From the NCBI RefSeq assembly GCF_009711975.1, contig NZ_VIKW01000018.1, positions 1-64,000 of the forward strand: a DNA stretch of 64,000 nt. Reading direction: 5' to 3'. The notes under the pieces were generated by a model. It was given only the letters and a program-made list of their open reading frames with translations, did no database searches and was not told the origin of the DNA. Below, in pieces: positions 27,101 through 34,593 of the stretch; position 1 is the first letter of the stretch, and every line of letters starts with the position of its first letter. A program made the translations under genes and the position numbers. This DNA is from Anabaena sp. UHCC 0204 (lineage in GTDB: Bacteria; Cyanobacteriota; Cyanobacteriia; Cyanobacteriales; Nostocaceae).

Positions 27101-27918
27101 AACTTTATTATCAACAAGCTTTAGCTATCAAAATTGAATATGGGAATAGAGATGAACAAGCTGCTACATACTACCAATTGGGACGAGTCACCCAAGAATT
27201 GCGGGAGTTTAAAGAAGCACAAAACTATTATCAACAGGCTTTGGATCTCTATATCGAATTTGATGACCCGTATGAACAAGCAAGGGCATACGGACAATTG
27301 GGTAATATAGCCCAAGAAACACGAAAATTTACAGAGGCTTTGTATTACTATCAACAGGCTTTGGATATCAAAATTAGATATCAGGATCGCTACTCACAAG
27401 CTGTGACTTATCATAATTTGGGAAATGTAGCCCAGGAGTTAGGCGAATATGCCCAAGCACGGGATTATTATCAACAAGCTTTAGCTATCAAAATCGAATT
27501 TGGTGATCGCTATTCTCAAGCTGGAACATACCACCAGTTGGGAATAGTAGCCCAACAAATGCGGGAATATGCCCAAGCACGGGACTTTTATCAACAAGCT
27601 TTAGCTATATTTATCGAATCTGATGATCGCTTTTCTCAAGCTAGAACTTACCACCAGTTGGGAACAGTAACCAAAGAAATGCGGGAATATGCCCAAGCAC
27701 GGGACTTTTATCAACAAGCCTTAGCTATCAAAACCGAATTTGGAGATCGCTATTCTCAAGCCTCAACTTACCAGAATTTAGGCCTACTTGCAGAAGCACA
27801 GGAGGATTATACAGAAGCGAGGGTGAATTTACAAAAAGCCTTAGAGATATATGTTGAATATAAAGATGAATATAGGGCGAATATTGCGAGGGAGATTTTA
27901 GAGAGATTACCGAAATGA
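24175..27918 (+). CDS. CHAT protease-like / P-loop NTPase / TPR protein
   Basis: A 1247-residue multidomain protein. Residues about 150-420 form a CHAT (caspase-like) domain with catalytic His221 (in LDMHG) and Cys295 (in LNACQSG). Residues about 440-720 form a STAND-type NTPase with P-loop GMGGTGKTT (471-479), YAVILDNLE as Walker B, and LVVFGSR as sensor. From about 900 to 1235 there are TPR repeats, including six 40-residue units in register (27061-27780). This layout, sensor repeats plus switch NTPase plus protease, resembles NLR-like and caspase-like proteins thought to act in bacterial immunity or programmed cell death. That role is inference here. A hicBA toxin-antitoxin pair lies downstream on the other strand. 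A small palindromic repeat is embedded in frame at 25111-25138. Confidence 0.92.
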   Translation: MPVITIREQQQTAIGFAASLSFGDGEYDITITDPFTPQEEHELEWYFEEWLVFPMTGTVKAERAKNSVKTYGEKLFDQVFQDRKAYSKYQQLKNNLGQVQIEIISKTPEFQALHWEALQDPDFPRPLAVDCVMLRKSVNSAVGAVNLQPSPVINLLVVVARPDEEKDVGYRTISRPMLELIKNGQLRVKVELLRPGTYQALSQHLEAKGANFYHIIHLDMHGALLTHEQVQKPGAVNRYLFKGRYGRDDLQPFEGMKAFLAFEGESQGKLDLVEASELAALLTGKGIPVCILNACQSGKQVKSPLPQNNLNNVETLHGTSLQNTEKEVRETSLGSRLMSAGMQMVVAMGYSVTVTAAKLMMEHLYKHLFANKPITEAIRLSRRELFNDKERKAYFNKLIKLEDWLLPVVYYNQSVNFNLRQFTPEEKEKYFETVASEYRFTLPTYGFVGRDLEILKIEKALLKHNILLLQGMGGTGKTTLLNYLREWWQKTDFVKNAFYFGYDEKAWTLEQILFFIGQELYKNEKDKLKLAEFQAMNLIAQQGELITKFKSEKYAVILDNLESITGQQLAIQNTLPELEQNQIRDFIGRLVGGKTLVVFGSRSQEEWLQQQTFKFNLYELQGLDQEARTELAEKILETNIPPHKIEKIRQDGDFQKLMKLLAGYPLAMEVVLANLQKQTPQEILQGLQAADVNLDVASEDKTKSILKCVEYSHSNLSPEAQKLLICLAPFSGFILRDGIDNYINELQKLELFQNYRLDKLDDAIQEAINWGLLSPMETGSPLLTIQPVFPYFLKTKLATVDTATCEALQEGFKTHYLGLAGSYDELMESKDAQERQLGIFFCSLEYENLYNGLQICLDKQEDISIYLCLDKYFELSQDNLSNLKLATTICQHLDNYSTTFIKGDLGYQIPFAIQRLGNCQLSLQQCEQARQSYEKALKLYDALQYEDKKQKQLWKADVYHNLGVVAQGIRRFKETKLYYQQALAIKIEYGNRDEQAATYYQLGRVTQELREFKEAQNYYQQALDLYIEFDDPYEQARAYGQLGNIAQETRKFTEALYYYQQALDIKIRYQDRYSQAVTYHNLGNVAQELGEYAQARDYYQQALAIKIEFGDRYSQAGTYHQLGIVAQQMREYAQARDFYQQALAIFIESDDRFSQARTYHQLGTVTKEMREYAQARDFYQQALAIKTEFGDRYSQASTYQNLGLLAEAQEDYTEARVNLQKALEIYVEYKDEYRANIAREILERLPK
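25111..25138. repeat. GTAGAGACGTT palindromic repeat inside the CHAT gene
   Basis: A perfect 11-bp inverted repeat, GTAGAGACGTT (25111-25121) and AACGTCTCTAC (25128-25138), with a six-base loop. It encodes residues 313-322 of the CHAT protein, 18 residues after the catalytic Cys295, without breaking the frame. The same repeat is intergenic at 18930, 21364 and 31415. Confidence 0.9.
27061..27780 (+). repeat. Six 120-bp TPR-coding repeats
   Basis: Units of exactly 120 bp begin at 27061, 27181, 27301, 27421, 27541 and 27661. The last three share long identical stretches such as GAATATGCCCAAGCACGGGA, which points to recent duplication or conversion within the sensor part of the CHAT protein. Confidence 0.9.
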
Positions 27919-27936
27919 TTAGAAATTAATAACTTT

Positions 27937-28158
27937 TTAAAGCACTTCCCATTCATCTCTGTTGATTTGAGCTTGTTTTAATATCTTTGCTAGTAAGCTT
28001 TTGCTAATATCTCCTTCATGGGGATTAGGAATTATTAATCTCACCTCATCTCTAACCATAAATTGATGTCTTGTCCCTGAATATGGACCCTCAAAACCAA
28101 GTTGTTTCAGGTAATAAATTAAATCCCGGCGACTAATAGCCCCAAAGCTTGGCATCAA
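27937..28158 (-). CDS. hicA: HicA-family toxin (mRNA interferase)
   Basis: A 73-residue protein of the HicA/YcfA family with a small double-stranded-RNA-binding-like fold: SRRDLIYYLKQLGF at the start, then GTRHQFMVRD carrying the catalytic His, and a C-terminal LLAKILKQAQI helix. HicA toxins cleave mRNA and tmRNA to halt growth until neutralised. It overlaps the upstream hicB by four bases (ATGA), giving antitoxin-first order. It lies convergent to the CHAT gene. Either of two adjacent Met codons could be the start, with the second (MPSF) outside the overlap. Confidence 0.9.
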   Translation of the reverse strand: MMPSFGAISRRDLIYYLKQLGFEGPYSGTRHQFMVRDEVRLIIPNPHEGDISKSLLAKILKQAQINRDEWEVL

Positions 28159-28397
28159 GCTACATCCTTTTTCAAAGAAAGGTAAATACCATCTAATTCA
28201 GGTATCTTATGTCCTAACTGCAATCCTAAAACAATCCATTCTTCCAAAGATTGTTTTAATTCTTCCCGACAATTTTCCAGTGTAGGTGCATTGGCATATA
28301 AACCTTGTAATTCAGGGACTTCAGCGTAAAAAGTACCATCATCTAAAAGTTCATATTTGGCTCGGTTTAAGGCTGCTTGAATGTACTCTGTTATCAT
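28155..28397 (-). CDS. hicB: HicB-family antitoxin
   Basis: An 80-residue protein with the HicB partial RNase-H-like fold: ALNRAKYELLDDGTFYAEVPEL, followed by GLYANAPTLENCREEL and LEEWIVLGLQLG. It is the antitoxin of the downstream hicA, translated just before it. This short type lacks a C-terminal DNA-binding helix-turn-helix, so autoregulation would rely on another mechanism or be absent. Pairing, order and overlap are typical of HicBA modules in cyanobacteria. Confidence 0.9.
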   Translation of the reverse strand: MITEYIQAALNRAKYELLDDGTFYAEVPELQGLYANAPTLENCREELKQSLEEWIVLGLQLGHKIPELDGIYLSLKKDVA

Positions 28398-28511
28398 TTT
28401 TTTGTCTAATGTTCACTCTGGTAATCCAAATTTTTAGCTCAAGTCTAGCTCTCTGATGACATTGTAAGCTGAAAATTAAAATCCTATATATTTGTGTAAT
28501 AGACTATTCCA

Positions 28512-28536
28512 GGACGGGGAAACCCCGCCCCTACAT
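28512..28536. repeat. Hairpin repeat GGACGGGGAAACCCCGCCC
   Basis: GGGG-AAA-CCCC-centred palindrome directly after the stop of the 160-residue gene (minus strand) and before hicB. It is a small dispersed hairpin that could serve as a terminator. Confidence 0.5.
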
Positions 28537-28542
28537 CATAAA

Positions 28543-28992
28543 TTATTTGGCTGGGGGTAAAGTTCCACCACTAGCAACCGGCGGTTCTGTGTAATCGCAA
28601 AAGATATTTACCCCTATTTTCAGGATATACAAAACTATAACAGTAGCGATCGCTGGATCAAGAGGTAAACCACTAGATGAGGCTAAACCCACTAAAGAAA
28701 CTATTGCACCTGTGAGTAGAGGAGAACTACCGGGATTTTTCGTATATTCCTTGATTTGACCACGAAATCCGTCATCACCGCAAAGCTCATTTCGCAAAGT
28801 TTTCAGGGTGATATCCCACAGAGATTTACCTTCCACCATCATGGCTTGACCATTTTTTTCTTGCCATAAATCTTGAAAAGCCATTTCCATGTCGCCATTA
28901 TGCCTTTCTAAATGAGCCATTGCTTCCAAGCCGGGGGTATAATCGGGCATTAATTCCCGCATAGCTTGGATTTCACTGCTGGTTACTTGCAT
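28543..28992 (-). CDS. Hypothetical protein with UBA-like N-terminus and membrane tail
   Basis: About 149 residues from ATG 28992 (a TTG at 29025 would add 11). Residues about 5-45 (AMRELMPDYTP, then HLERHNGDMEMAFQDLW) have the helical pattern of a UBA/CUE-like fold, with GD-E-A-L spacing. The C-terminal half has one or two hydrophobic helices (LTGAIVSLVGLASSSG and IATVIVLYILKIGVNIF) before a Pro-rich end. No enzyme motif is seen. It resembles conserved cyanobacterial proteins of unknown function. It is monocistronic, upstream of hicBA on the same strand. A membrane-linked adaptor role would be speculation. Confidence 0.65.
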   Translation of the reverse strand: MQVTSSEIQAMRELMPDYTPGLEAMAHLERHNGDMEMAFQDLWQEKNGQAMMVEGKSLWDITLKTLRNELCGDDGFRGQIKEYTKNPGSSPLLTGAIVSLVGLASSSGLPLDPAIATVIVLYILKIGVNIFCDYTEPPVASGGTLPPAK

Positions 28993-29295
28993 AGCTGATT
29001 GAGATTGTTTACTGAGTGGTGTCAAAATTAACTACATTATGGAAAGGCATTAGTCATTAAAAAAAGATAAAATACCCCAGATATAACCAAAAAGTTTGTA
29101 CTTTTATAAAGTATAATTAAGAAATAGATAAATAAATCTAGCTAAATAGGCTTAGTTCGTCACCTATTGCTCCTAGATGTGGTTAAAGTTTCTTTACTAG
29201 AGCAAAAACTACCATTTTCCTGTGTTAACTACTAAGTTAGCATTCAGGATGACGGTGAATGTATCAATTTCCCAGTTGGAGAGGCAAATAAAGGC

Positions 29296-30972
29296 GTGGG
29301 TCAGTATCAACCTGCTGAATTAAAGCAGTATAATCCAGAGGCGATCGCTCGTTACTTTCGTTACCGTCCCTGGTTAGCCTGGGGACGATTACTGAGAATC
29401 TTATGGTCTTTTGCAGGATTTATACTTAGTCTCAAATGGGACGAATGGCAAGATCAGGTGGAGGAAAATCAAGGGAAACGCGCTACCGAGTTGCGAACCC
29501 TTCTCACCCGTCTGGGTCCGACATTTATCAAAGTTGGTCAAGCCCTTTCGACTCGTCCCGACTTAATCCGCAAAGATTTTTTAGAAGAACTGATCAAGCT
29601 ACAAGACCAGTTACCACCTTTTGATAATGGTCTGGCATACCAGATTATTGAAACAGAGCTAGATCGCTCAATTAGCGAAGTTTTTCGGGAACTTTCCCCT
29701 CAACCCGTAGCAGCGGCTAGTTTGGGTCAAGTCTACCGGGGACGGTTACTGAGTGGTGAAGAAGTGGCTGTGAAGGTACAACGCCCCAACTTACGCCCTT
29801 TACTGACAAAAGACTTGTATCTCATGCGTTGGGCTGCCAGTTGGCTTGCTCCTTGGCTACCGCTGAATCTTGGTCACGATTTAACTTTAATTGTTGATGA
29901 GTTTGGCACAAAGTTATTTGAGGAAATTGATTACATCAATGAAGGCCGCAATGCGGAAAAATTTGCCCATAATTTCCGTAATGATCCTCAAGTAAAAATT
30001 CCTAGTATTTATTGGCTTTATACCAGTAATCATGTTTTAACACTGGAATGGATTAACGGCTTTAAACTCACAGATACTCAAAATATCCAAGCGGTAGGTC
30101 TCAACCCAGAGGACATTATTCAAATTGGTGTCACTACAGGTTTGCAACAACTATTAGAGCATGGTTTTTTCCATGCCGATCCTCATCCTGGCAATTTGTT
30201 CGCTATGCCCGATGGTCGCATGGCTTACATTGACTTTGGCATGATGGATCAGTTGGAAGAAACAACTAAGGAAAGTTTAGTTGATGCTTTAGTGCATTTG
30301 GTCAATAAGGATTACACCGATTTAGCTGAAGATTTTGTCAAATTGGGCTTTTTAACAGCAAATACTAATATTGCTCCTATTGTGCCGGCTTTAGAAGCTG
30401 TACTAGGAAACGCTATTGGTAAAAATGTCAAGGACTTTAACTTCAAAACCATTACTGATGAGTTTTCGGAATTGATGTATGAATATCCTTTCCGTGTACC
30501 GGCGAAGTTTGCTTTAATTATTCGTTCTTTGGTGACACAAGAAGGTATTGCTCTCAGTCTCAACCCCAATTTCAAAATTGTGGAAGTGGGTTATCCCTAT
30601 ATCGCCCGGCGGTTATTAACTGGCGAATCTCCAGCATTGCGGCGGCGGTTATTGAATGTATTGTTTAAAGATGGTAAATTCCAGTGGCAAAGGTTAGAAA
30701 ACCTCATTACCATTGCTCGGACTGATAGCCAATTTGATGTTTTACCAACAGCAAAAATGGGTTTGGAATTCATCCTTTCAGAAGAAGGTAAATTTCTCCG
30801 TCGTCAGTTGGTATTAGCTCTCACTGAAGATGACCGTTTACACACAGAAGAAGTCCAACGTCTATGGGATTTAGTCAAGGATGATTTACCACCAAATCGC
30901 TTACTAAATGTTGCAATTAGCCTATTAACCGAGTTCTCAAAAGAAGGTGTAGCTGCTATTTTGCCTAAATAA
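29296..30972 (+). CDS. ABC1/UbiB-family atypical kinase
   Basis: A 558-residue protein starting at GTG, with GGAGAGG (29277-29283) 12 bases upstream. The ABC1K hallmarks are clear: KxGQ region TFIKVGQALSTRPD, the Ala-rich loop AAASLGQVYRG replacing the Gly loop, VAVKVQRPN with the catalytic Lys, HADPHPGN (293-300) and DFG (313-315). C-terminal helices include LIIRSLVTQEGIALSLNPNF. The family (UbiB, COQ8, plastid ABC1Ks) supports quinone and prenyl-lipid metabolism at membranes. In cyanobacteria, plastoquinone or tocopherol maintenance is the likely role, though this is inference. A small membrane-protein gene follows after 46 bases. Confidence 0.92.
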   Translation: MGQYQPAELKQYNPEAIARYFRYRPWLAWGRLLRILWSFAGFILSLKWDEWQDQVEENQGKRATELRTLLTRLGPTFIKVGQALSTRPDLIRKDFLEELIKLQDQLPPFDNGLAYQIIETELDRSISEVFRELSPQPVAAASLGQVYRGRLLSGEEVAVKVQRPNLRPLLTKDLYLMRWAASWLAPWLPLNLGHDLTLIVDEFGTKLFEEIDYINEGRNAEKFAHNFRNDPQVKIPSIYWLYTSNHVLTLEWINGFKLTDTQNIQAVGLNPEDIIQIGVTTGLQQLLEHGFFHADPHPGNLFAMPDGRMAYIDFGMMDQLEETTKESLVDALVHLVNKDYTDLAEDFVKLGFLTANTNIAPIVPALEAVLGNAIGKNVKDFNFKTITDEFSELMYEYPFRVPAKFALIIRSLVTQEGIALSLNPNFKIVEVGYPYIARRLLTGESPALRRRLLNVLFKDGKFQWQRLENLITIARTDSQFDVLPTAKMGLEFILSEEGKFLRRQLVLALTEDDRLHTEEVQRLWDLVKDDLPPNRLLNVAISLLTEFSKEGVAAILPK

Positions 30973-31018
30973 TCCCTCTGCTAATAAAAACGAATTTTAA
31001 TAACACTCAGGAGTTTTA

Positions 31019-31399
31019 ATGTACTATTACCCTCTGCAACCGCCTTACTTTTTACTATTAGTTGGTTTTCTCACTGCTTTAACTTCTGGCATAGCTTTAT
31101 CTGGAACATTAAAAGTAATTGTCCAGCAATGGCCAAAGGATAAGTCTACTGAAGAGAAAACAAATACCCGTTCTTTTTATAAACAATTATTAGTACCATT
31201 CTTTGGGATTACTGCTGGTGTTTGTTTATTTCTCTCTTGTGGTTTAGAGATATTTGGTTTTCCCTCTGGTTTAGCTGTAGGTGTGGGTTTACCAATGAGT
31301 CTGCTAACTTGTGTATTTGTTTGGTGGCAGTTAGGAGGTTTGTTAGATTATGTTAAAACCCAAGGAATGCAATCTTTAGATTTAGATTCTTGGTCTTAG
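31019..31399 (+). CDS. Small membrane protein, 126 aa
   Basis: Three hydrophobic segments are seen (about 9-32, 58-80 and 85-107), with a basic cytoplasm-like loop between the first two (VIVQQWPKDKSTEEK). No motif was recognised. It starts 46 bases after the UbiB-type kinase on the same strand, with AGGAG (31008-31012) 6 bases before the ATG, so cotranscription is likely. It might be a membrane partner of that kinase, but nothing in the sequence proves it. Confidence 0.75.
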   Translation: MYYYPLQPPYFLLLVGFLTALTSGIALSGTLKVIVQQWPKDKSTEEKTNTRSFYKQLLVPFFGITAGVCLFLSCGLEIFGFPSGLAVGVGLPMSLLTCVFVWWQLGGLLDYVKTQGMQSLDLDSWS

Positions 31400-31414
31400 A
31401 TATAAAATCAATAT

Positions 31415-31442
31415 GTAGAGATTTTTTAAGAAACGTCTCTAC
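31415..31442. repeat. GTAGAGACGTT palindromic repeat, degenerate copy
   Basis: GTAGAGATTTTTT... and AAACGTCTCTAC. The right arm is intact and the left arm is eroded. It lies just past the membrane-protein gene and could form a terminator-like hairpin. Confidence 0.6.
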
Positions 31443-31608
31443 ATTCAAACTCTATATTTGGCTTTTTACCTATTTCATCAAAATAGCTAAGTAGGTAGGT
31501 GGGAAAACTTATAACTATGTCATTGCGAGTGGAACGCAGCAATCCCAGGAGTTTTGGATAATTTACAGTTCGTTACATAGTTGGGTTGATTAGCATCTAC
31601 CTACTTAA

Positions 31609-32538
31609 TCACTTCTTTTTTATTTGCCGGATTTGGTTTTTGACATTATCAACAGTTTCTTGCAACTGACTTTTTTTTACAGGTGCGGGAATAGTAGCAG
31701 GTGGTAAACTAGGATGCAAATTCCGATAATATTCCCAAATTTCCCAATATGGACAACCTGGTTGAATTTTAATTCCTGCCCAATGAATGTATTGTAGAGG
31801 TTGATTGACTGTTGGATCAAATAAGGTATTACCTTGAATTTGAAAATGTGGTGTTCCTCCCCAATTTCCTGGTCCTTTACCTTCCCTACGGACGATGTTA
31901 AAACGCCGGGGAATACGCTTTAGTAGCATATAGTTGATAATTGGTTGATCTGAGGTTTTTTCAGAAAAATCAAAGTATTCTGGATGGGATGCACATTCGG
32001 TAAATGTTTCATACAAGTCATTTTCGGAAATTAAGTTTTTCTTAGAACCCCAAAAACCACCGTTGAAAATTTCTTTAACTTCATTATTTGTAAATACTTT
32101 ATTTTCTAGGACTTGGGAGCTAAAAACGTTTTTAATTCCCCCTAAATGTTGATAATCACAACAGATAAAGTCAGTATTTGCTAAATAATTAAGATTATCA
32201 ATTATTTTTTCAAAGACAACAATATCAGTATCAATATACAAAAATTCATCAAATTCTCCAAACCAGCAAGCTTGTTTACGAAATTGATTAGGACGAGCAA
32301 AAAATTTACCCCCAAAGGTTTCGTATAATCTTTGGGAAAGACGATCAATAAAATCTAAGTCTTCGTAAACTTTTACGCCATAATTTTCCCCCAGAATATC
32401 AGCAATAGCGTGATAATTGTCATCATAAGGAATCATGACAACTGGTGTTTCAGTATCATGTAATCGAATGCTATTCAGGAGAGCGATCGCTTGATCTGTC
32501 ACCTTATCATTAGCAATAATATAAATTCCCCTAGTCAT
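31609..32538 (-). CDS. GT8-like glycosyltransferase, Npun_R2821/R2823-type family
   Basis: A 309-residue protein with a GT-A style nucleotide-sugar fold. The N-terminus GIYIIANDKVTDQAIALLNS opens the domain and a DxD motif appears in LYIDTDIVVF. It ends with DQPIINYMLLKR, a QPLQYIHWAG segment typical of sugar-transferase folds, and a Lys-rich tail. It is paralogous to the next gene upstream in the operon, which has the same opening (ANDKVYDQLIALLNS). The likely role is sugar transfer in surface polysaccharide or glycolipid assembly, with sugar and acceptor unknown. It is the last gene of a nine-gene minus-strand cluster. Confidence 0.8.
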   Translation of the reverse strand: MTRGIYIIANDKVTDQAIALLNSIRLHDTETPVVMIPYDDNYHAIADILGENYGVKVYEDLDFIDRLSQRLYETFGGKFFARPNQFRKQACWFGEFDEFLYIDTDIVVFEKIIDNLNYLANTDFICCDYQHLGGIKNVFSSQVLENKVFTNNEVKEIFNGGFWGSKKNLISENDLYETFTECASHPEYFDFSEKTSDQPIINYMLLKRIPRRFNIVRREGKGPGNWGGTPHFQIQGNTLFDPTVNQPLQYIHWAGIKIQPGCPYWEIWEYYRNLHPSLPPATIPAPVKKSQLQETVDNVKNQIRQIKKK

Positions 32539-32549
32539 GAATTAATCCT

Positions 32550-33548
32550 CTACTTTTTATTTAATCCTAATTTTCTGATAATTCGTGTTCCTAAACTGGG
32601 AGGAGCATCATAAGCCTTTGGTTTAGTTGTAAATTTTGGTCGTTGTTCTGGTTCGTGCAAATAACGATAGTGCAAGAAAAGATCCCGGTAAGGAAAATCA
32701 ATATTTTCTCCAGCGCAAACTTGATTAAATATTTTTGAGGATAAGCCAATGTAATGTAAATAAGTTAGTCTATTACCTTGATCATAAATGAGATTATCTT
32801 TAATCTGAAAATGGGGAGAGGTTATACAACATCCTGTTTTTTCTTGATGAGATAGATGAGTGGCAAAATTATAATTGGAAATACCTGAACGCATTACTAG
32901 ATAGTTGAGAATTGTTTGATCAGGAGCCATGTCATAGAGAAGTTCTGCTTCTCCTTGTCGTAATTTTTCTAGTAATGAAATACGCATTGGTTCAGGAAAT
33001 ATATCTTTTTTAGAACCATAAAATCCTGAGCAAAATATTTCTGTTTGTAGTTGTTCAGATGTAAATAACTCTGTTAATTTAACTGATTCTATATCGTAAA
33101 CATGAGATAAATCGGTGTATTGAAAATCATATACTACCCAATCATTTTGCTCTAGCTTTGCAAAAATCTGATCTAGAGGACTGATTAATAAAGTATCAGC
33201 ATCCATATAAACAAAACGATCAAATGGTCCATCGAAGGCACAATAGCGCCGATGAGTGCCAATTCGGTGATATTTATCTTTACCTATAGATTGCCAATGT
33301 TTATGGGCTGTAGGATGGGCATCCCAAATATCCTTAACAAATTCATCCCATTTATCAATTGAATTTTGGCGATCGTAAAGTTGTACATGAGGACGTTTAG
33401 CAATTTCCGTAGTAATTTGCGCTGTATTCCCATCATAAGGATAGATACATACAGGCATTTTTTGACCATAAATTGCCTCTATACTATTGAGCAGGGCAAT
33501 AAGTTGGTCATAAACTTTGTCATTGGCAAGGGTACAGATACCATCCAT
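32550..33548 (-). CDS. GT8-like glycosyltransferase, paralogue of the next gene
   Basis: About 332 residues from the Met at 33548 (MDGICTLANDKV), chosen because it aligns with its paralogue. An in-frame Met at 33605 would overlap the neighbouring gene. The DxD motif is in FVYMDADTLLISPLD. The C-terminal region has PDQTILNYLVM and LTYLHYIGL, matching its paralogue. It is separated from the following gene by 11 bases and from the preceding GT10 gene by 37. It likely adds a sugar in the same pathway. The two copies probably arose by tandem duplication and then diverged. Confidence 0.82.
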   Translation of the reverse strand: MDGICTLANDKVYDQLIALLNSIEAIYGQKMPVCIYPYDGNTAQITTEIAKRPHVQLYDRQNSIDKWDEFVKDIWDAHPTAHKHWQSIGKDKYHRIGTHRRYCAFDGPFDRFVYMDADTLLISPLDQIFAKLEQNDWVVYDFQYTDLSHVYDIESVKLTELFTSEQLQTEIFCSGFYGSKKDIFPEPMRISLLEKLRQGEAELLYDMAPDQTILNYLVMRSGISNYNFATHLSHQEKTGCCITSPHFQIKDNLIYDQGNRLTYLHYIGLSSKIFNQVCAGENIDFPYRDLFLHYRYLHEPEQRPKFTTKPKAYDAPPSLGTRIIRKLGLNKK

Positions 33549-33585
33549 ATATAATTCCAAACAATGTAAATTTATAAATTTAAAC

Positions 33586-34554
33586 CTAAGAAAATTTGGC
33601 GACAAATTCTGATAGCCAGTTAAGTAAATTCAGTTTATGTAAGATGATTTGTCTAGCTTCGGCGATCGCCTCTTTAGCATCGTGCCAAGCATCGGGACTA
33701 GAAGTTACTTCTTGAATGTAAGCAATGCCTTTTTCGTCCAAACTAGGTAATCTCAAAAAACTACCAGGAGGTAATAACTTATCTGCTGCTGAACCACCAT
33801 AGTAAATAGGTAAACACCAAGCTAATAGACTATCCCAAAGTTTCTCGCTGACATACCAATCATTATCAGCATAATTTTCTATAGCCAGATTGTAATAATA
33901 CGGCGACATTCCATGACATTTGCCTCCTAATTCTCCTGCATCTTTTGACCATGATGGTAAATTTCTCCCATAAAAATCAATTTCCAAATTACTATTTTGT
34001 AAGGATTGTAAAAAATTTAATCTTTTTTGATGGTTTTCAGTTCTATTAATACCGGAAGTAATCCAACTACAAGTTTTCACTTTTTTAAATGGTGGCATTT
34101 CATCTAATTCTCGAAAGGAGTTAGAAAGATACCAAATTGCGGGCATATAATCGGGTATGGGCGCAAAATCATCAGGTCCAGAAATATAACCACAATAATT
34201 ATCAGCTTGCTGGTAGTTATATTTATTGATTTCTACAATTTCTGATAACGGTGGTTCTCGTAATAAATAAATAATTCTTTCTTTACTAATTCCACGCAGG
34301 AGAGAATTAATATTGAGTTCTGTTTTTTTTGGCTGGTTTCGTAAGCGATCTAATAAAGATTGTGGAGATGGGGGTTTAGGAAAATCAAATTGGTACATTA
34401 GTAAAAAATCTGGTTTTTTTGCTAATGCTTGCATTTGGATATTTTCCCAAATTCCAAATTCATTTGGAGTTTGTTGCCATAGCCAATCTCCTCTTTTATT
34501 AAGATTGTCATAGCTACTAATCATGCCGATTGTTTTCATATTTCTTTGACTCAT
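33586..34554 (-). CDS. GT10-family (fucosyltransferase-like) glycosyltransferase
   Basis: A 322-residue protein with the GT10 signature IENYADNDWYVSEKLW followed by LPIYYGG, the conserved nucleotide-sugar binding region of alpha-1,3/1,4-fucosyltransferases. The N-terminal half has LLREPPLSE, as in the family. A second Met (MKTIGMISSY, residue 6) could be the true start. It transfers a deoxysugar, probably fucose from GDP-fucose, onto a surface glycan. Donor identity is family inference. No GDP-fucose synthesis genes are in the window. It is fifth from the end of a minus-strand operon-like run if the exporter and GT4 genes are included. Confidence 0.88.
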   Translation of the reverse strand: MSQRNMKTIGMISSYDNLNKRGDWLWQQTPNEFGIWENIQMQALAKKPDFLLMYQFDFPKPPSPQSLLDRLRNQPKKTELNINSLLRGISKERIIYLLREPPLSEIVEINKYNYQQADNYCGYISGPDDFAPIPDYMPAIWYLSNSFRELDEMPPFKKVKTCSWITSGINRTENHQKRLNFLQSLQNSNLEIDFYGRNLPSWSKDAGELGGKCHGMSPYYYNLAIENYADNDWYVSEKLWDSLLAWCLPIYYGGSAADKLLPPGSFLRLPSLDEKGIAYIQEVTSSPDAWHDAKEAIAEARQIILHKLNLLNWLSEFVAKFS

Positions 34555-34593
34555 ATTTTTATTGATGTTATAGATTTGGTAGGGGTATTTTTT

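Noticed and set aside
27061-27780. Possible CRISPR-like or other non-coding repeat array
   Set aside because: 120-bp units are in frame and encode TPR motifs.
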